DNA of 64,000 bases from Sitta carolinensis (lineage: Eukaryota; Chordata; Aves; Passeriformes; Sittidae): the NCBI GenBank assembly GCA_032173965.1, contig CM063290.1, positions 12,487,501 through 12,551,500 of the forward strand. Direction: 5' to 3'. Shown in pieces: positions 26,001 to 36,974 of this stretch; position 1 is the first letter of the stretch; each line of letters begins with the position of its first letter. The notes below the pieces were generated by a model. It was not told where the DNA came from, did no database searches, and saw only the letters and a list, made by a program, of their open reading frames with translations. The position numbers were made by a program, and so were the translations under genes.

Positions 26001-29000
26001 CTCCGTGGCATGGACAGCACAGTGCTGGGAAGTCTGGGCAGTGAGAATCAGGAGCAGCAGAACTGAACTCTTCCTGAATAATTGCAGAAACTCCAAGAAG
26101 TTCACATAAGGAATCAAGTGAGAGCTGCTTTATACTCATGCAACATTGCTTTGATGCTTTCAGTTCTGTGGCCCTATATATAAAACAAACACAATGAGTA
26201 TCTAGCAGCTAATTCTAGCCTCAGATATAAAAATTAGCACACCTCAGTTGCTAATTCCTTGAAGGTATGAGCTGCTTCTGATGTAAATATGAGCATGTGG
26301 CTTGTTCTGCAGAGACTAGCCACGAAATTTTCATTTTTAGTTATATTTAGCCAAAGCAGACAAAAATAAAATGTGCAGAAAAGATACATCAGAAATTCAG
26401 TGGAACTACACTGAAGTTGTACCCTGCATAAATAGCCTTAGCAAACATAATTAACACAGCCAGCATGTTTCATCGTATTGTTAAAGAGAATAGAAACAGA
26501 GATAATCCCTTCTGAATTGTAATGTAATGCCATACATAATGATAAGGTTTTCTTTCTTTGGACTGCTAGTTTTGTTTTCTATTGTGGAATGTCTTCAGAG
26601 AGTTTAAATGAACTGTTTGCAATGAAACTGGATGCTTCCTCCAGCATATAATAATCATAACCAAATGAGATTTTAATTAATAACTGAATAAATCCTTAGT
26701 GAGTTTCTGAAATAGGAGGCAATCTCTACATCTGCATGATGCCAGGAGATCTGTGAGGATACTGAGCTGTTTCTGATTAGGAAGCTGAGAAGTTGCCCTT
26801 GAATCCAGACCAGTGATGGTGGACTGAGTTCTTCTCTTCAACCTACCCTTGGTGCACAGGCCTGGAATTTCTCAGCTGTCCTAAAGCAGAAATGTAAATT
26901 TCATGCAGCTTTGGTGAGCAGAACACTACTCTTTGTCAGTAGCTGGTTTCTGTTCCATCCTTGATAAGATTAAATATAAAGCAATAAAAAACCAAACCCA
27001 AACCTATCAGAGGCTTTATCCTGTCCCTCCCATTCACCTTGGAGGAGCTCAACTAGTGTTTTACTATGTTAGAGATATCCTCAGTGATCAGAATAGTCCT
27101 TGGGACCCCTGACTTTCAACAAGTTGTCAAGAATTAAGGCCCAGGAGAAACTCTTTATGAAAAGGAATGTTCTGGAATGAAGCAAACCCAAAATCTAAAT
27201 CTTTGTACACTGTTTTCCTTCAATATAGAGCAATTTCAATGTGGATGCAGCCCAAATCTGGCTGTGAAATTTACTTTTCTATTTAAATACATGGTCCAGT
27301 CTGTGAGTACCTGAGGTGAGAGGCACCAAGCCTTCAGGAGACAGAAATGAAAGGACACTATGTGCTTAGAGAGGAACATTTACTGTGTTCAGTCTATAGT
27401 GATTTGTGATGGCATCAAGTCCCCCCTTGAAACCAGCTCAGTGGCTTGTCCTCACTTTTCTAGTTGGAAGCAGCTCCAAACGTCACTGCTCTTGTCCCAG
27501 GAAGCTTTCTGGGGGACCTTTGATCATTTTTGATGAATAGCTTTGCTGACCTGAAGGTACCCTGTGAGGTGGTCAACTCTGGAAATCTCAGATTTCCTAC
27601 TCTGCCACCTCCTAGTGCAAATTCACCTTAGTTGAACACAGATGGCCATGGTTATGTAAAACTCTAGGTGAGGTCTCAGGAGTGCTTTGTGCAGGACCAT
27701 TAGTATAGCCCTATCTGCTGTAAATCTCACTCCTGAGGCCCCTGACAGTCAATTATCTTCCTCTTTCATGGCCTTAGTAAGGGCTCACAGTCATCCTTTG
27801 TTGACTTTTTGCTTCTTGCCTCTCTCTCCTGCCTGGTATGACTTTGATCTCTACACTATTCCAACTTCACAGCATTTCTTTTTGCTGTAGCTTTTAATGT
27901 TGCCCCATGCTTCTTCTATAAGCTTGTCTCTGTGAAGTACAAAATATTTACTGAGGAAAGAAAAAGGAAAATATTTTACCTCTTAGTCCACATAGTCTCT
28001 GCATTAATTTAAAGAAACTTCACTGATTTCAGTATTAAGCAAATATGTAAATGCAAACTGGTCCAGGACAGAGGCCTGTACACCACCAAGTTAAAGTTTT
28101 ATTTGGCCACATTTCCAAATTATCAGGAAAATGGGACAAGAATTGCAAACATACACCTGTCCTCCAACTTTTCTTGTCCTTATGAGTCAGTCTTGGTATT
28201 GGACAAAGTTGTTACTCAATGCTCTCTATGGTTGCAGTAGTGCAGCTCTGAGAGGGAATGTGGGACAGCCTCTGGTAATATCACTTTTTACCTTGCAAAA
28301 ATCACAGTTGTGCTGAATGGAAGACTTTTTCCCCCAGTAATGAAAATCTGAAAATCAGGAAGGTTGATGGATTATTTCCAGAAATGCTGTATTTTGAGGA
28401 CAAAAAGCAAATAAAAGGAATAGAAGCACTGGAATATCAGTAGTAAATAGCCTTATAGTACATGTTGTCTCCGAGTGTGCATGTTTGATTACTGCAGCCA
28501 GCTTCCCTGTAGCTTTCTGGAGTGTCTAGCTGGACCCTTGGACCCATCTGGAGAAGTTATCTGTCATGCAGCTTTGCCCACAGCAGCAGAACGCTTAGGT
28601 CAGTGTATTCAGAAGTAGTTCTGATTCTGGGAATCTAATGTAACCTCTTTGGGAGCTTACAACCAGAACATGTTAAAATTTTCATTGACCTCAACTTGCA
28701 ACAGTGTTTGATCAAAAAACTGGGGCAAGATAAGTGATACAGAACAACAAAGTTTAAATGAGTTATCTGTAACAGAGGATTTACTGAAAGGACAACCAAG
28801 AACTTGCTTGTGAGTCAGTAACAGGACTTTGGACTCCAATAACTTCTTTATAGTCAATAAGAGTAGGCACAATACCATTAGGATTTAAAGAGTGTTTTTT
28901 ACAAAACCCACACGAAGGCACTCTGCAGAGGCCTTTTGTGAAAAATGGGCAGGTTTACAAGGATTTTCTGCACCTAAACACATATCAAAATATAACGGAA

Positions 29001-30950
29001 AAGCTGTGTGGACACTGCAGGATCTCAGCACCACTGAATGCTCACTCCTGGAGTGAAGGGCAGGATGCATTAACTGTGGGCAATTCCTGCAGCCCCTAGG
29101 TCCTCTTTATCAGTAGGTCCTCTTTAATAGTAAATCCCTTCAAGCAGGACTGTTTCCCAGGTTTCTTCACTGTTGCAGCTCTGCAGTTGTTCAGTGGGAC
29201 ACTGGAGGACTCAACCCTCAGCTTCAGTCACTGGCAGCCTCTCCCTTTAATTTTTCATAAAATTCTAAACAAGACTAAATTTTTTCTTGAATTATCCAGC
29301 TGCATTCCATTTTAATACTGCTCTTTTCCTTCACATATCTGTGGTACATACTTGCTTTTATCCTCCCAAAGCTTCTACACAAACAAGCAGGGAAAAAAAA
29401 AACATTAAAGGGAAGGTGTGCCTGATAATTCAATTACCTGCTCACCACCAGTGAACCAGGAGGGCCAACTTTTGCTAACTCCAGTAACTCCTCCTGTCAA
29501 GTGATCTCTGCAGAAAACTTCCACAATCTCAAGGGGCGGGGAATATGGCAGGGCAGGAGATAGGAAGCTTGGGCCCTGTACCCATAGCCCAACTTGTAGC
29601 CAGTAAAAGGCACAATGCCACAGATGGAGCCACGATTTGTGACGGGCAAGCCAGCAGTCTGCTGGCTGTGCTCCTGCTAATTGTCCTCAGATACGTGCTT
29701 CTCCAGTTATTGGGGGAGCTCAAATGGTAGGTGTTAGCACAGGAAGAAGGAATTTTAAACAAGTTTAGCTGTCTGTCATTCCAGCAGAGAGGGGTTACTA
29801 TAAGAGCTCTACACACCCAGTGTGTTTCTGCAGTGTTCAGAAATACTCAGTGTTTAGTGTAGAGTAGAATGTCTTAATATATTGCAACAAAACAGTTTAT
29901 TTGGAGAGTGACTCAGCTTTGAAACAAGGTAGTTTCTGACAAGTATGATTTGATTCCTATAAAAATCACTGCCAAACTCCCTTCCTTTTTTACCCACTCA
30001 CCTAATCTAGGTACATGTGTCTGTAATCCCAAAATACAAAGACTTTTATTCTTTTCAGGTGCACATGATGGACAATGCGGTGGTAGCAGAGCATGTCTCT
30101 CTCACCCTTGTGCAAGAGGCATAAGGCTGAGCACAAGCCCATGCTTTCTGCTACAAATACTACATTGTTTGAGTTGGGAAAACAAAAGTGTCTTGATGTG
30201 ATATGCTGTGATGTCATTTTGCTGTGCTACTGGACTGTGTGGTTCAGGCACACTGGTTTCTGTACTCCAGGGGTGGTGAAAATTAGCACAGAGTAAACCA
30301 AGCCATGGATAGCAGATCTGTTTCAAGGCGTGCTGGGGACTGCGCCACAGAAATAAAGAAAAAGCACTTCCATGTTATTTACTCTATTTCCATAGAGTAA
30401 GAGTGGCTTCTGCCCTTTCTGGGAGAAGGTGCTACTTTACATAGCCTGTGTCTGTCTGAATCCCACAGTGAGGTTTAACAGCCCTTACTTGTGCTTTGTC
30501 TGAACTGGAGTGCCTTCCTATTTTGGGGGAATTTATTATATTTTCACAGGGGGTGAAGAGTTTAATTTATTTTTAGTTGCTGTTGTTTTAATTGGGTAAA
30601 GTGATCATACACAAATCCATGAATTTACTTTCTAAACATTGTCCTTAGCACTTGGTCAGGCAAACCCCACAGCAACTGCTGCCTTCCTCCCAGGAAAACA
30701 CTGCTCAAGAGTCTCTAATGAGCTCTTTGAAAATTTGTTTCTTGCACTGGGTTTTCACACAGACAAACTCACTTCGTGCAACACACTAACCTCTCTGCTT
30801 AATTTGACTGGGAAAGTTAAAATAGGCAGGTTATATAATGATGTTTATCTTTACATCAGGAAGTCAACTAAGAAGCTGTTAAGCTGATATTATATAACAC
30901 AGCCCTGATTATAGAAAGTGTGGAGGAAGATGGTCTAGGTTTATGCATGT
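20001..30950. other. Intergenic sequence, no gene recognised
   Basis: CpG-poor intergenic DNA, becoming AT-rich after about 26 kb. It holds one imperfect CA-type microsatellite (22006-22100) and an isolated GC box, GGGGCGGGG, at 29533-29541 that is not part of a CpG island. No protein exon, structural RNA gene or identifiable transposon was seen. Confidence 0.6.
22006..22100. repeat. Imperfect CA-rich microsatellite
   Basis: An irregular array built from units such as CACACTCTTACA runs for about 95 bases, with interruptions (ACGCACTTAGA, TTTTACACAAT). It looks like a degenerate minisatellite or microsatellite. No function is implied. Confidence 0.85.
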
Positions 30951-31021
30951 CATATTGGCAGTAATTGTTAACTATTGTAATTAATGTTGTTTTGTATGCT
31001 TTTGTTTTTGATGTCTTGCAG

Positions 31022-31145
31022 CCTTCTAGAAGATGCTGGAGCATTAGCAGCCAGGCACTGAATTTTAATTGTTTTTAAATTTGTAATTGCACTCTTCTGT
31101 ACATTAGGTACATATATTTAAATAAAACATTCTAAATAAGGAAAT
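31022..31145 (+). other. Candidate 3'-terminal exon with poly(A) signal
   Basis: A T-rich tract ends in TCTTGCAG at 31014-31021, a good splice acceptor. About 100 bases downstream is a canonical AATAAA at 31121-31126. In one frame the exon reads LLEDAGALAARH and then a stop, too short to judge as coding. The arrangement is what a last exon of a non-coding RNA, or of an unrecognised upstream gene, would look like. Acceptor-like tracts and AATAAA are also frequent by chance in AT-rich DNA, so this is only a candidate. Confidence 0.2.
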
Positions 31146-34100
31146 AGAAGTCTCATATTTATTATAATGCTCTAGTTCCTGAGTTTGCTGGAGTAGTAAA
31201 TCCCACTCTTTTGTGGGATTGTGAATGGTCCCAAACCCAATAGATAAATCTTAACTACAAGAGTGAAAGAAAGATGAGTTTGTTGTATACAAGTGGCATA
31301 CAATCCCTAATTGAACAAGAGCTCAAACAACTTCAGCACACACAAACTGCACAATGATAGGGGAAAAAATAGTCTCAGACAAAAAGAAGTCCAGTTTTCT
31401 CTTACTCTCCCTGTAAACAGGAACACGTTCGTCTACGAGCTATGCCCAGCTGGACTCTCTAATGCTAAGAATAAAGACATCCTTGTATTCTGATGGAGAT
31501 CGAATTAACCTAAGACAAGTTTCAGTTATGAGGAAAAACTGGATATAGAGTTCACAAACGAAAATTGTGAAGATTGTATTACTGAGGAAACTGTCTTCTC
31601 TGTATTAAAAAAAATAAGCAGAGATGTGTAAGAGGATCCCATAAGAATTCCACAGAGTAGGCTTAATTAAATTTGCTGAACTGTGATTTTTTAAAATAAA
31701 ACTCTGATTTTAACAACTGAAGATCAGTTCCTTCCCCAGGTAGTAGGCAGCAGCTTATTTTACCCGCAAGAGTGAACATGATAGACAAAAGTGAGCTGGT
31801 ATTTTCACTGTTAGCAGTATCCATGACAGGCACGTGACTCATTGGGTTGTGTGACAGAGTAACTGCAGACTGTATTGGAAATAGCAGCTTTAGTCTTTAG
31901 TGGCCTCACAAAAATTTTCCAAATATAACAGCTTTTGCAGGAAAAAAAAAGACGTTACCATTCCATGTTTTGATTCAAGTACAAGAGGTGGTTTGCATCT
32001 CTTATAACCCACAAAATTACAGATGATAACGAAAAGGTGCTCATCTGAAAGGACAGCTCCTGGAAGGTAAGGCTGTGGCAAACGATCCAAATTTATCAGG
32101 CATTGGAGAATGCAGATGAGTGGAAGCATAACGAACAGGCTAACTTCACTTAGCCTTCATTCCTTGTTAGGCAGGGGAAATGAGGCTTCATTAGTTTCAT
32201 TGCTTCCCCTGTTAGCAGTGAAGCATTGCACGAGTTTGCAGGGAAGTGAAAGCTTTCCTACAGCTGTCAGAGATCCTTTCATGAGCATCAAATCCCAGTT
32301 CTGAATGATTAAGGGAAATCATCTACTTTGCATGGTGAATTCTAGTACTATTTGGTGACTTTGGACACTAAATATGATTATTAAGAGAGCACAAATTTTA
32401 TTGTTCTTGTGTTTTCTTTCGTTAGTAAGACCAACATACAAGTCTTGAGTTTTACTCATTATTCTTCAACGGTCAGCTTTTCTTTTTACTAAAACTAGTA
32501 CTATAGTTATATTATTCTAGAAATATTCCACATTATACACCAGTGTCCATCTTTAATTATGAACAGATATACCTGTACTTATTTAAGCTGCCCAATTTAT
32601 GTTGTAATGAGGTTTGTCTCAGCTTGCAACTACTGTATGCTTTTGGCCATACTAATAACTGTAAATTCTTGCCATGTCATGATATCTGCAGTCCCTTTTT
32701 CTTGGTGTTCTTGTGTTGATTGACATTATGTGTGGATCTTGGAGTGTTTTTTGAAGTCTCCAATCTGAGTTCATTATACCTCAACAGTTACTGGGTGAGA
32801 CACTAGCTGGAGCACATCCACTGCCATTGCCAGTTTGAGAAGTCTGCATCGTCAGCTGGCTCCAGTGGGACTTAAAGGGTTCACCAGGTAGCTGCCATGA
32901 AGTCAAACCCTCCCTGTACTGCTGCCCTGCCTGTGGCCAAAGTGTGGCTGCCTCAAAACATAAGAAGCCTGACAGCATTCTTGTTCCCCGTGGTGTGGTG
33001 CCAGCTGACCAGGTGATGTTCCTAAAGCAGAAAGAGCCATTTTTAAAGTGGCAGCTGGACTGCTTTCAGGAGTAGGAGCTGGGGTAGGATCAGGTACAAA
33101 TCTGTGGCAGGGCTCACTACTATGATCACTTGCCAGAGCAGGCAGCTGCCAACAAGCTGTGGCATAGTTTCTCAAAGCGGGAAAACATTGTGTCTGTTTC
33201 ACTGTAGTTTATAAAACTGGAGTTATTAGGCTCTGGCAACAGGGCTGCTTTTTCCCCATGTACAAATGGCATGGGCTAGGATCCCATGGCTGTTACAGAA
33301 GGTTTTCCAGGGAAAAAAGCTTGTGCTGTACTGGCCCCCCTGCTGCCAAAATCTTCCTGGTCCTGTATCACACATCCCCCTAAGCAGTACGTGTGCTCTA
33401 ACAAGCTGCCTGTCCCTGCCAGAGACTGTCCCAGGCAAAACACCCCAGACAGACTCCTGGCAGCAGCTGCAAAAGAAGGATTTTAAAGGGAAGTCTGAGG
33501 GCAGGGAGGAAAGGCCATTGGTCACATCCTCAGATGCATCTGAGGACTACAGTGGCAATGGGCTCCTGCTTTGTATGATTGTCCTGGAGTTCCTGTGCCA
33601 AGGGTCATTTTGGAGCACAGCCAGGGTGTGTTAAGCACAGCATAATGCTGACTTCTATACTGACCACACCAGTCACAACTTAAGTACAAGCTTTTCTGTA
33701 TGATGCCTGTAGTGGTTTGATTTAAATTATATTGCTTAAGTTGAGGCACAAATGATGCTGTGGTTGACACTGTTTTTCCCTCCTTCAAGGGAGCAACACA
33801 ATTCCCTGAAAGCTGGAGTCTAAAAAAGACAATGTGTAATACAGAACAGTTTTGCAGCACTGGCTTTAGCTGCAATGCTGCTAGTAAAAATGTCATTTGC
33901 CATTCATGGGATATTTTCTATATGTGCTGGAATTTCAAGCCTACTTTTCATACTGAAGTTTAAAACTGTGCTTTCTGGTTCAACTGCTTTCAATCAGCAA
34001 ATACACTCCCAGAACAGAAACAGAAGTGCCAGGAACCAACATCGTTCTCTGAGGTACAATAAGGCTCACCTAATTGCTTCCTGACTTGCTGATCCATCAT

Positions 34101-35639
34101 CCTGACCCCCTCTTTGATGTTTTTTTTTTGTGTTTTTTTTTTTTTTTCCTAGAGAATTAGTAACTAGTAAGAAATGCTGTCTCAGGGTGGGATTATTTCC
34201 CTATCCCAAGCACAGTGACCGTGTGTAATGGGATTATCTCTTATTTAAAATAAAAAAGACTTGGAAACATCAAATACTGTGTATGAAAATTAGTTTCCTT
34301 TTGGTGGTTCCTTTAATTGTAAAAAAAAAAAAAATTCCTTTTTTTGTTTTGTAATAATACATTTATGTCAGTCAGCAAAACCAAACTAAATGCTGCAGAT
34401 GTCTCCTTTTTGCTAGCTAAATTTAGATTGTTCTTCCTCTCCTTCTGTGTATATATATTCCTCTGACATCAAGAGGGTTATTCCTCCTTTACAGCACATT
34501 TATTGCTGTTGTAAACACTGAAAACTGATGAGGCCAGATGATGGAGGCTTCTGCCAATGTCCCTTCTTAGCCAGCTTTGATGTCAAAATATCTGAACTGG
34601 TATCAGCTGGTGCCAAAATTCCGAGATATGAAAACACAACTAGAAAGGAAGAAAATGGGCAATGTCGGTCAGCACTAAATGTATGTTCTGATTACTTCAA
34701 TGAGATGTGTGAACACTTTCACAGTACATAGCTAGGGGAGGAGGAGGAGAAACTCCTGGCACGAATCAAAGAACAAAACATAGGACTATTGGGGAGGGAA
34801 AAGAGAGAGGCCTTTTCTAGATCTGGGTTAGATCTGTCAGTGTGAGTTTCCTCAAGATTAGGTTTTTGCCAAAGAGAAATCTAGTTCTGACTTTTAGACT
34901 TCAAATTTGTAAGAGTTACCCAGGAGACTCTTTTTAGGTTCTTTGGATAGGTTTTTGAATATTTTCCATTCAGCTTCATTTTTCTTTTATTAAATCTAAA
35001 AAGCATAAATGGAAAGATAAACTTGGATAAAAAAAATTACATCAGCAGTATTTGCCTTGAACCTTCAAGTCTCTTTGTGCCTCTCATATGTGTATACATA
35101 CAGGGTTTGAAGTGTATCAGATCAGAGGCTGTGCTTGACTGTCCATCTGATTGAGAGATAAGTTAACATTCCATCTCAGAACAAGAGTTAGCCCTACCTC
35201 CTGCAGCTTTAATATACATTTCCTTCTAATGGGTATATAGAACATGCTGCAAAGACCATTTAGCTCACACTAAGTTTCTATCCAAGGCACCTTTTTTTAC
35301 GATCTGTCACCTCTTTGCCACCTTGCAAAACAGTAAGCTGTTTTGCCTTTGAAGGTAACTCCTGACCATTTCCATGCCAGTTTTGAGAAAGCAACTATCA
35401 TGATTCTGACCAGTCCCTGACCTCAGCCTATGCAGTCCATTTCTTAAACTTTACAGGAAGCAAGGCTTTTCAAGTTTTCTCCCATGATGTCCTTATGCTG
35501 ACCTCATGTCCTCTGTTAACTGCAGTAAAGCTATTTCTTTATCTTTCTTCGAGTCCTTCCTCCTCATCCTGGTCTTACCAGGATGACTGAAAGAAAAAAC
35601 CCCAGCAACAGGTGGATGGATGCCAGTGCTCCGTGTATG
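31146..35639. other. Intergenic sequence 5' of DLG1
   Basis: AT-rich, CpG-poor DNA leading up to the DLG1 CpG island. It contains a poly-T tract at about 34119-34147 and a poly-A tract at about 34321-34334. No exon or transposon was recognised. The minus-strand ORF that enters from the CpG island (35493-36299) is treated as a CpG-island shadow. Confidence 0.6.
34119..34147. repeat. Poly-T tract
   Basis: Nearly pure T run with a single GTG interruption. It could be the tail of an old retrotransposed sequence on the minus strand, but no recognisable body adjoins it. Confidence 0.8.
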
Positions 35640-36041
35640 TACAGCGGAGTCCGGCAATGTGTGTGAGGTATCTTTGTCCTCCTGTCTGTCCCCTGACCCG
35701 CCGCCACGCAGCGCGGGGCTGCCCGCGGCCGGGCACGGCTCTGCCCGCGCTTCCTCACGGCAGGAGCCGGCGGGGCCGGCACTCCCGCCGCGCCACCGCA
35801 GCCGATCGGTGCCTGCTGCCCGGAAACTCCCGCAGCCAAACGGGGACAAGGGTACGGCAGGTACCCGGCGCACACCTGGAGCTGCCCCGCCCTCCCGCAG
35901 CCCACGCCGGGCACCGCCAGCGGCGCGCCGGGGCCGGCGGCGGCGATCATCTGCGGGGAGGCTGGGGGCGGGTTCGGCCGGGGGCCAGTTCCCGGAGCGG
36001 TGCCGGGCCGGGCCGGGCCGCGGGCCGCGGGCCGGAGCGGC

Positions 36042-36058
36042 GGGGCGGGGCGGGGCGG
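36042..36058 (+). promoter_or_regulatory. Tandem GC boxes (Sp/KLF sites)
   Basis: Three consecutive GGGGC units, followed by GG, form overlapping GGGCGG Sp1-type boxes about 150 bases upstream of the YY1-type motif. The same G-runs could form a G-quadruplex. Sp1 binding is inferred from consensus only. Confidence 0.6.
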
Positions 36059-36080
36059 CCCCTTTAAGGCGGGGAGCGCT

Positions 36081-36086
36081 CACCTG
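36081..36086 (+). promoter_or_regulatory. CACCTG E-box (Snail/ZEB-type)
   Basis: CACCTG is the E-box form favoured by Snail, Slug and ZEB repressors. Repression of the human DLG1 promoter by Snail-family factors during epithelial-mesenchymal transition has been reported, as I recall. Whether this particular site is the counterpart is inference; a six-base match can occur by chance. Confidence 0.35.
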
Positions 36087-36134
36087 CCTCCACCCCCGCC
36101 CGCCGCCAAGGTACCGGCCCCGCGCCGGGCCCTG

Positions 36135-36163
36135 ATTGGGCGCCCGCCGGGCCCGGTCACGTG
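36135..36163 (+). promoter_or_regulatory. Inverted CCAAT box and CACGTG E-box
   Basis: ATTGG (inverted CCAAT, NF-Y type) sits at 36135-36139, and a palindromic GTCACGTGG E-box (USF/MYC/TFE type) has its core at 36158-36163. The 18-base gap between the two cores, and their place just upstream of the YY1-type motif, match common core-promoter arrangements in CpG islands. Consensus match only. Confidence 0.5.
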
Positions 36164-36190
36164 GGGGGGGCGCGCTCCCCCAGCCTCCAG

Positions 36191-36203
36191 GCCGCCATTT
36201 TGG
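36191..36203 (+). promoter_or_regulatory. YY1-type GCCGCCATTTTGG motif
   Basis: GCCGCCATTTTG is the reverse complement of the strong YY1 site CAAAATGGCGGC. In many TATA-less vertebrate promoters this motif lies at or just downstream of the transcription start. No ATG occurs between it and the DLG1 start codon at 36566, so a transcript starting here would use that codon first. An NF-kappaB-like TGGAATTTCC follows at 36214-36223. Confidence 0.6.
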
Positions 36204-36514
36204 CTGGAAAGTTTGGAATTTCCGAGCAGTGCGGGCGGGAGGCGGCGGGAGCGCCCCAGCCCGGCAAGTCCCGGCCCCGGCCCGCCGCGCCGCCTGCACC
36301 GCGCTGTCCCGCCCGGCCCGGCTTAGCCCGGCCCGGCCCGGCTCGCCCCGCGTCGCGCCGAGCCGGGGCGCCGCGGCGGCGGCGGGAGCGCTGCGCGGAG
36401 CCGCTCGCTCGCCGGGCGGCGGGGTCGGTCAGGCGGGGCGGCCGCCGCCCCCCCGCGCCCGGCCGGCAGGGGGCGCCGCGCCCCGCGCCGCCCCGGGCCG
36501 CGCTCCGAGTGCGC

Positions 36515-36548
36515 GGGGAGCGGCCCCGGGCGGGGAGCGGCCCCGGGC
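36515..36548 (+). repeat. 17-bp perfect tandem duplication in the 5' leader
   Basis: The unit GGGGAGCGGCCCCGGGC at 36515-36531 is repeated exactly at 36532-36548, ending 17 bases before the start codon. Each copy contains complementary GGGG and CCCC runs, so the leader could fold tightly next to the ribosome landing site. Confidence 0.9.
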
Positions 36549-36565
36549 GGGGGGCGCGGGGCGCC

Positions 36566-36584
36566 ATGCCCGTCAGGAAGCAAG
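36566..36584 (+). CDS. DLG1: DLG1 coding exon 1 (start of beta/L27 isoform)
   Basis: This exon encodes MPVRKQ and the first base of Asp7, and ends at a GTGAGC donor (36585-36590). MPVRKQ is the known N-terminus of the L27-containing isoform of DLG1/SAP97. The protein is a membrane-associated guanylate kinase scaffold that organises cell polarity, junctions and glutamate receptor trafficking beneath the plasma membrane. The start is chosen because it joins in frame to the L27 domain in exon 2 and is the first ATG downstream of the YY1-type motif. Position -3 is G and +4 is C, an adequate context. The exon ends in phase 1. If intron 1 is retained, the frame meets a TGA at 36617-36619 after 11 more codons. 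The 5' leader appears continuous with this exon, but further upstream leader exons cannot be excluded. Confidence 0.95.
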
Positions 36585-36842
36585 GTGAGCGGAGCCGCCG
36601 GGACCGGGCCGCCGGCTGACAGCGCCGTCGCCGCGGGACGGGCGGGGGGCGGCTGGCGGGGGCCGCGGGGCTGCGGGCGTTGCGAGCGCGCCGAGGGCAC
36701 CGTCCCGCCCGCGCTCTGCCGGCTGCGAACAAAGGAGCCGCCGCGCCGGGCTGGGGCGGTCCCGGCCGCGGGGGCTTGTTGCATCCCCGGTACTCCTGCC
36801 CGGTGCGCTCCGGTCAGCCCTGTGTCTGGTGTCCGCTTGCAG
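36585..36842 (+). other. DLG1: DLG1 intron 1 (258 bp)
   Basis: A very short GC-rich intron inside the CpG island, with GTGAGC at the 5' end and CTTGCAG at the 3' end. Its length is a multiple of three, but an in-frame TGA near its start would stop translation if it were retained. Apart from its splice signals I see nothing functional in it. Confidence 0.9.
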
Positions 36843-36974
36843 ATACCCAGCGAGCCCTGCGCCTCCTGGAGGAGTACCGCTCCAAGCTGAGCCAGGCGGA
36901 GGATCGGCAGCTGCGGAACTCCATCGAGCGAGTCATCAGCATCTTCCAAAGCAACCTTTTCCAGGCTTTGATAG
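36843..36974 (+). CDS. DLG1: DLG1 coding exon 2 (L27 domain)
   Basis: This exon completes Asp7, encodes residues 8-50 and supplies the first base of Asp51. It begins [17 protein letters not shown] and ends [10 protein letters not shown], which is helix 1 and most of helix 2 of the L27 domain. In DLG1, L27 mediates multimerisation and pairing with CASK and related L27 proteins, and helps basolateral and synaptic targeting. The amphipathic heptad pattern of Leu, Ile and Phe is clear. The acceptor is CTTGCAG and the donor is GTAAAT. Both ends are phase 1, so the exon could be skipped without a frameshift, but skipping would remove the domain. Only a few residues differ from the mammalian protein as I remember it, so the assignment to DLG1 over DLG2, DLG3 or DLG4 is firm. 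Confidence 0.97.

Larger units (their letters stand above)
35640..36930. promoter_or_regulatory. DLG1: CpG island promoter of DLG1 (beta/L27 isoform)
   Basis: The sequence changes abruptly to very high GC with CpG at close to expected frequency, and reverts just after coding exon 2. The island covers the presumed transcription start, the 5' leader, coding exon 1, the short intron 1 and exon 2. Runs of GC boxes, an inverted CCAAT box, a CACGTG E-box and a YY1-type motif cluster in 36.04-36.20 kb. No TATA box is visible. This is the architecture of a broad, constitutive, dispersed-start promoter and fits the ubiquitous expression known for DLG1. The exact start site cannot be read from the sequence; the YY1-type motif suggests a start near 36.2 kb. 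Divergent non-coding transcription on the minus strand is plausible for such an island but not shown. Confidence 0.9.

Noticed and set aside
29533..29820. Isolated GC box and downstream TATAAG as a possible promoter
   Set aside because: The motifs are about 260 bases apart, there is no CpG island, and no exon follows; a chance combination is more likely.
33708..33722. TGTAGTGGTTTGA resembling the start of passerine endogenous retrovirus LTRs
   Set aside because: Similarity stops after about a dozen bases; no LTR body, poly(A) signal or target duplication was found.
35493..36299. Minus-strand ORF of 268 codons running out of the CpG island
   Set aside because: Its Arg/Pro/Gly/Ala-rich translation is what any frame of a CpG island gives. 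It overlaps the DLG1 promoter and matches no family. Divergent non-coding transcription is possible but the ORF is not evidence for a protein.
36136..36588. Other long plus-strand and minus-strand ORFs over the CpG island (35.6-36.95 kb)
   Set aside because: Stop codons are rare in GC-rich sequence. Only the frame giving MPVRKQ joined to the L27 exon has homology and splice support.
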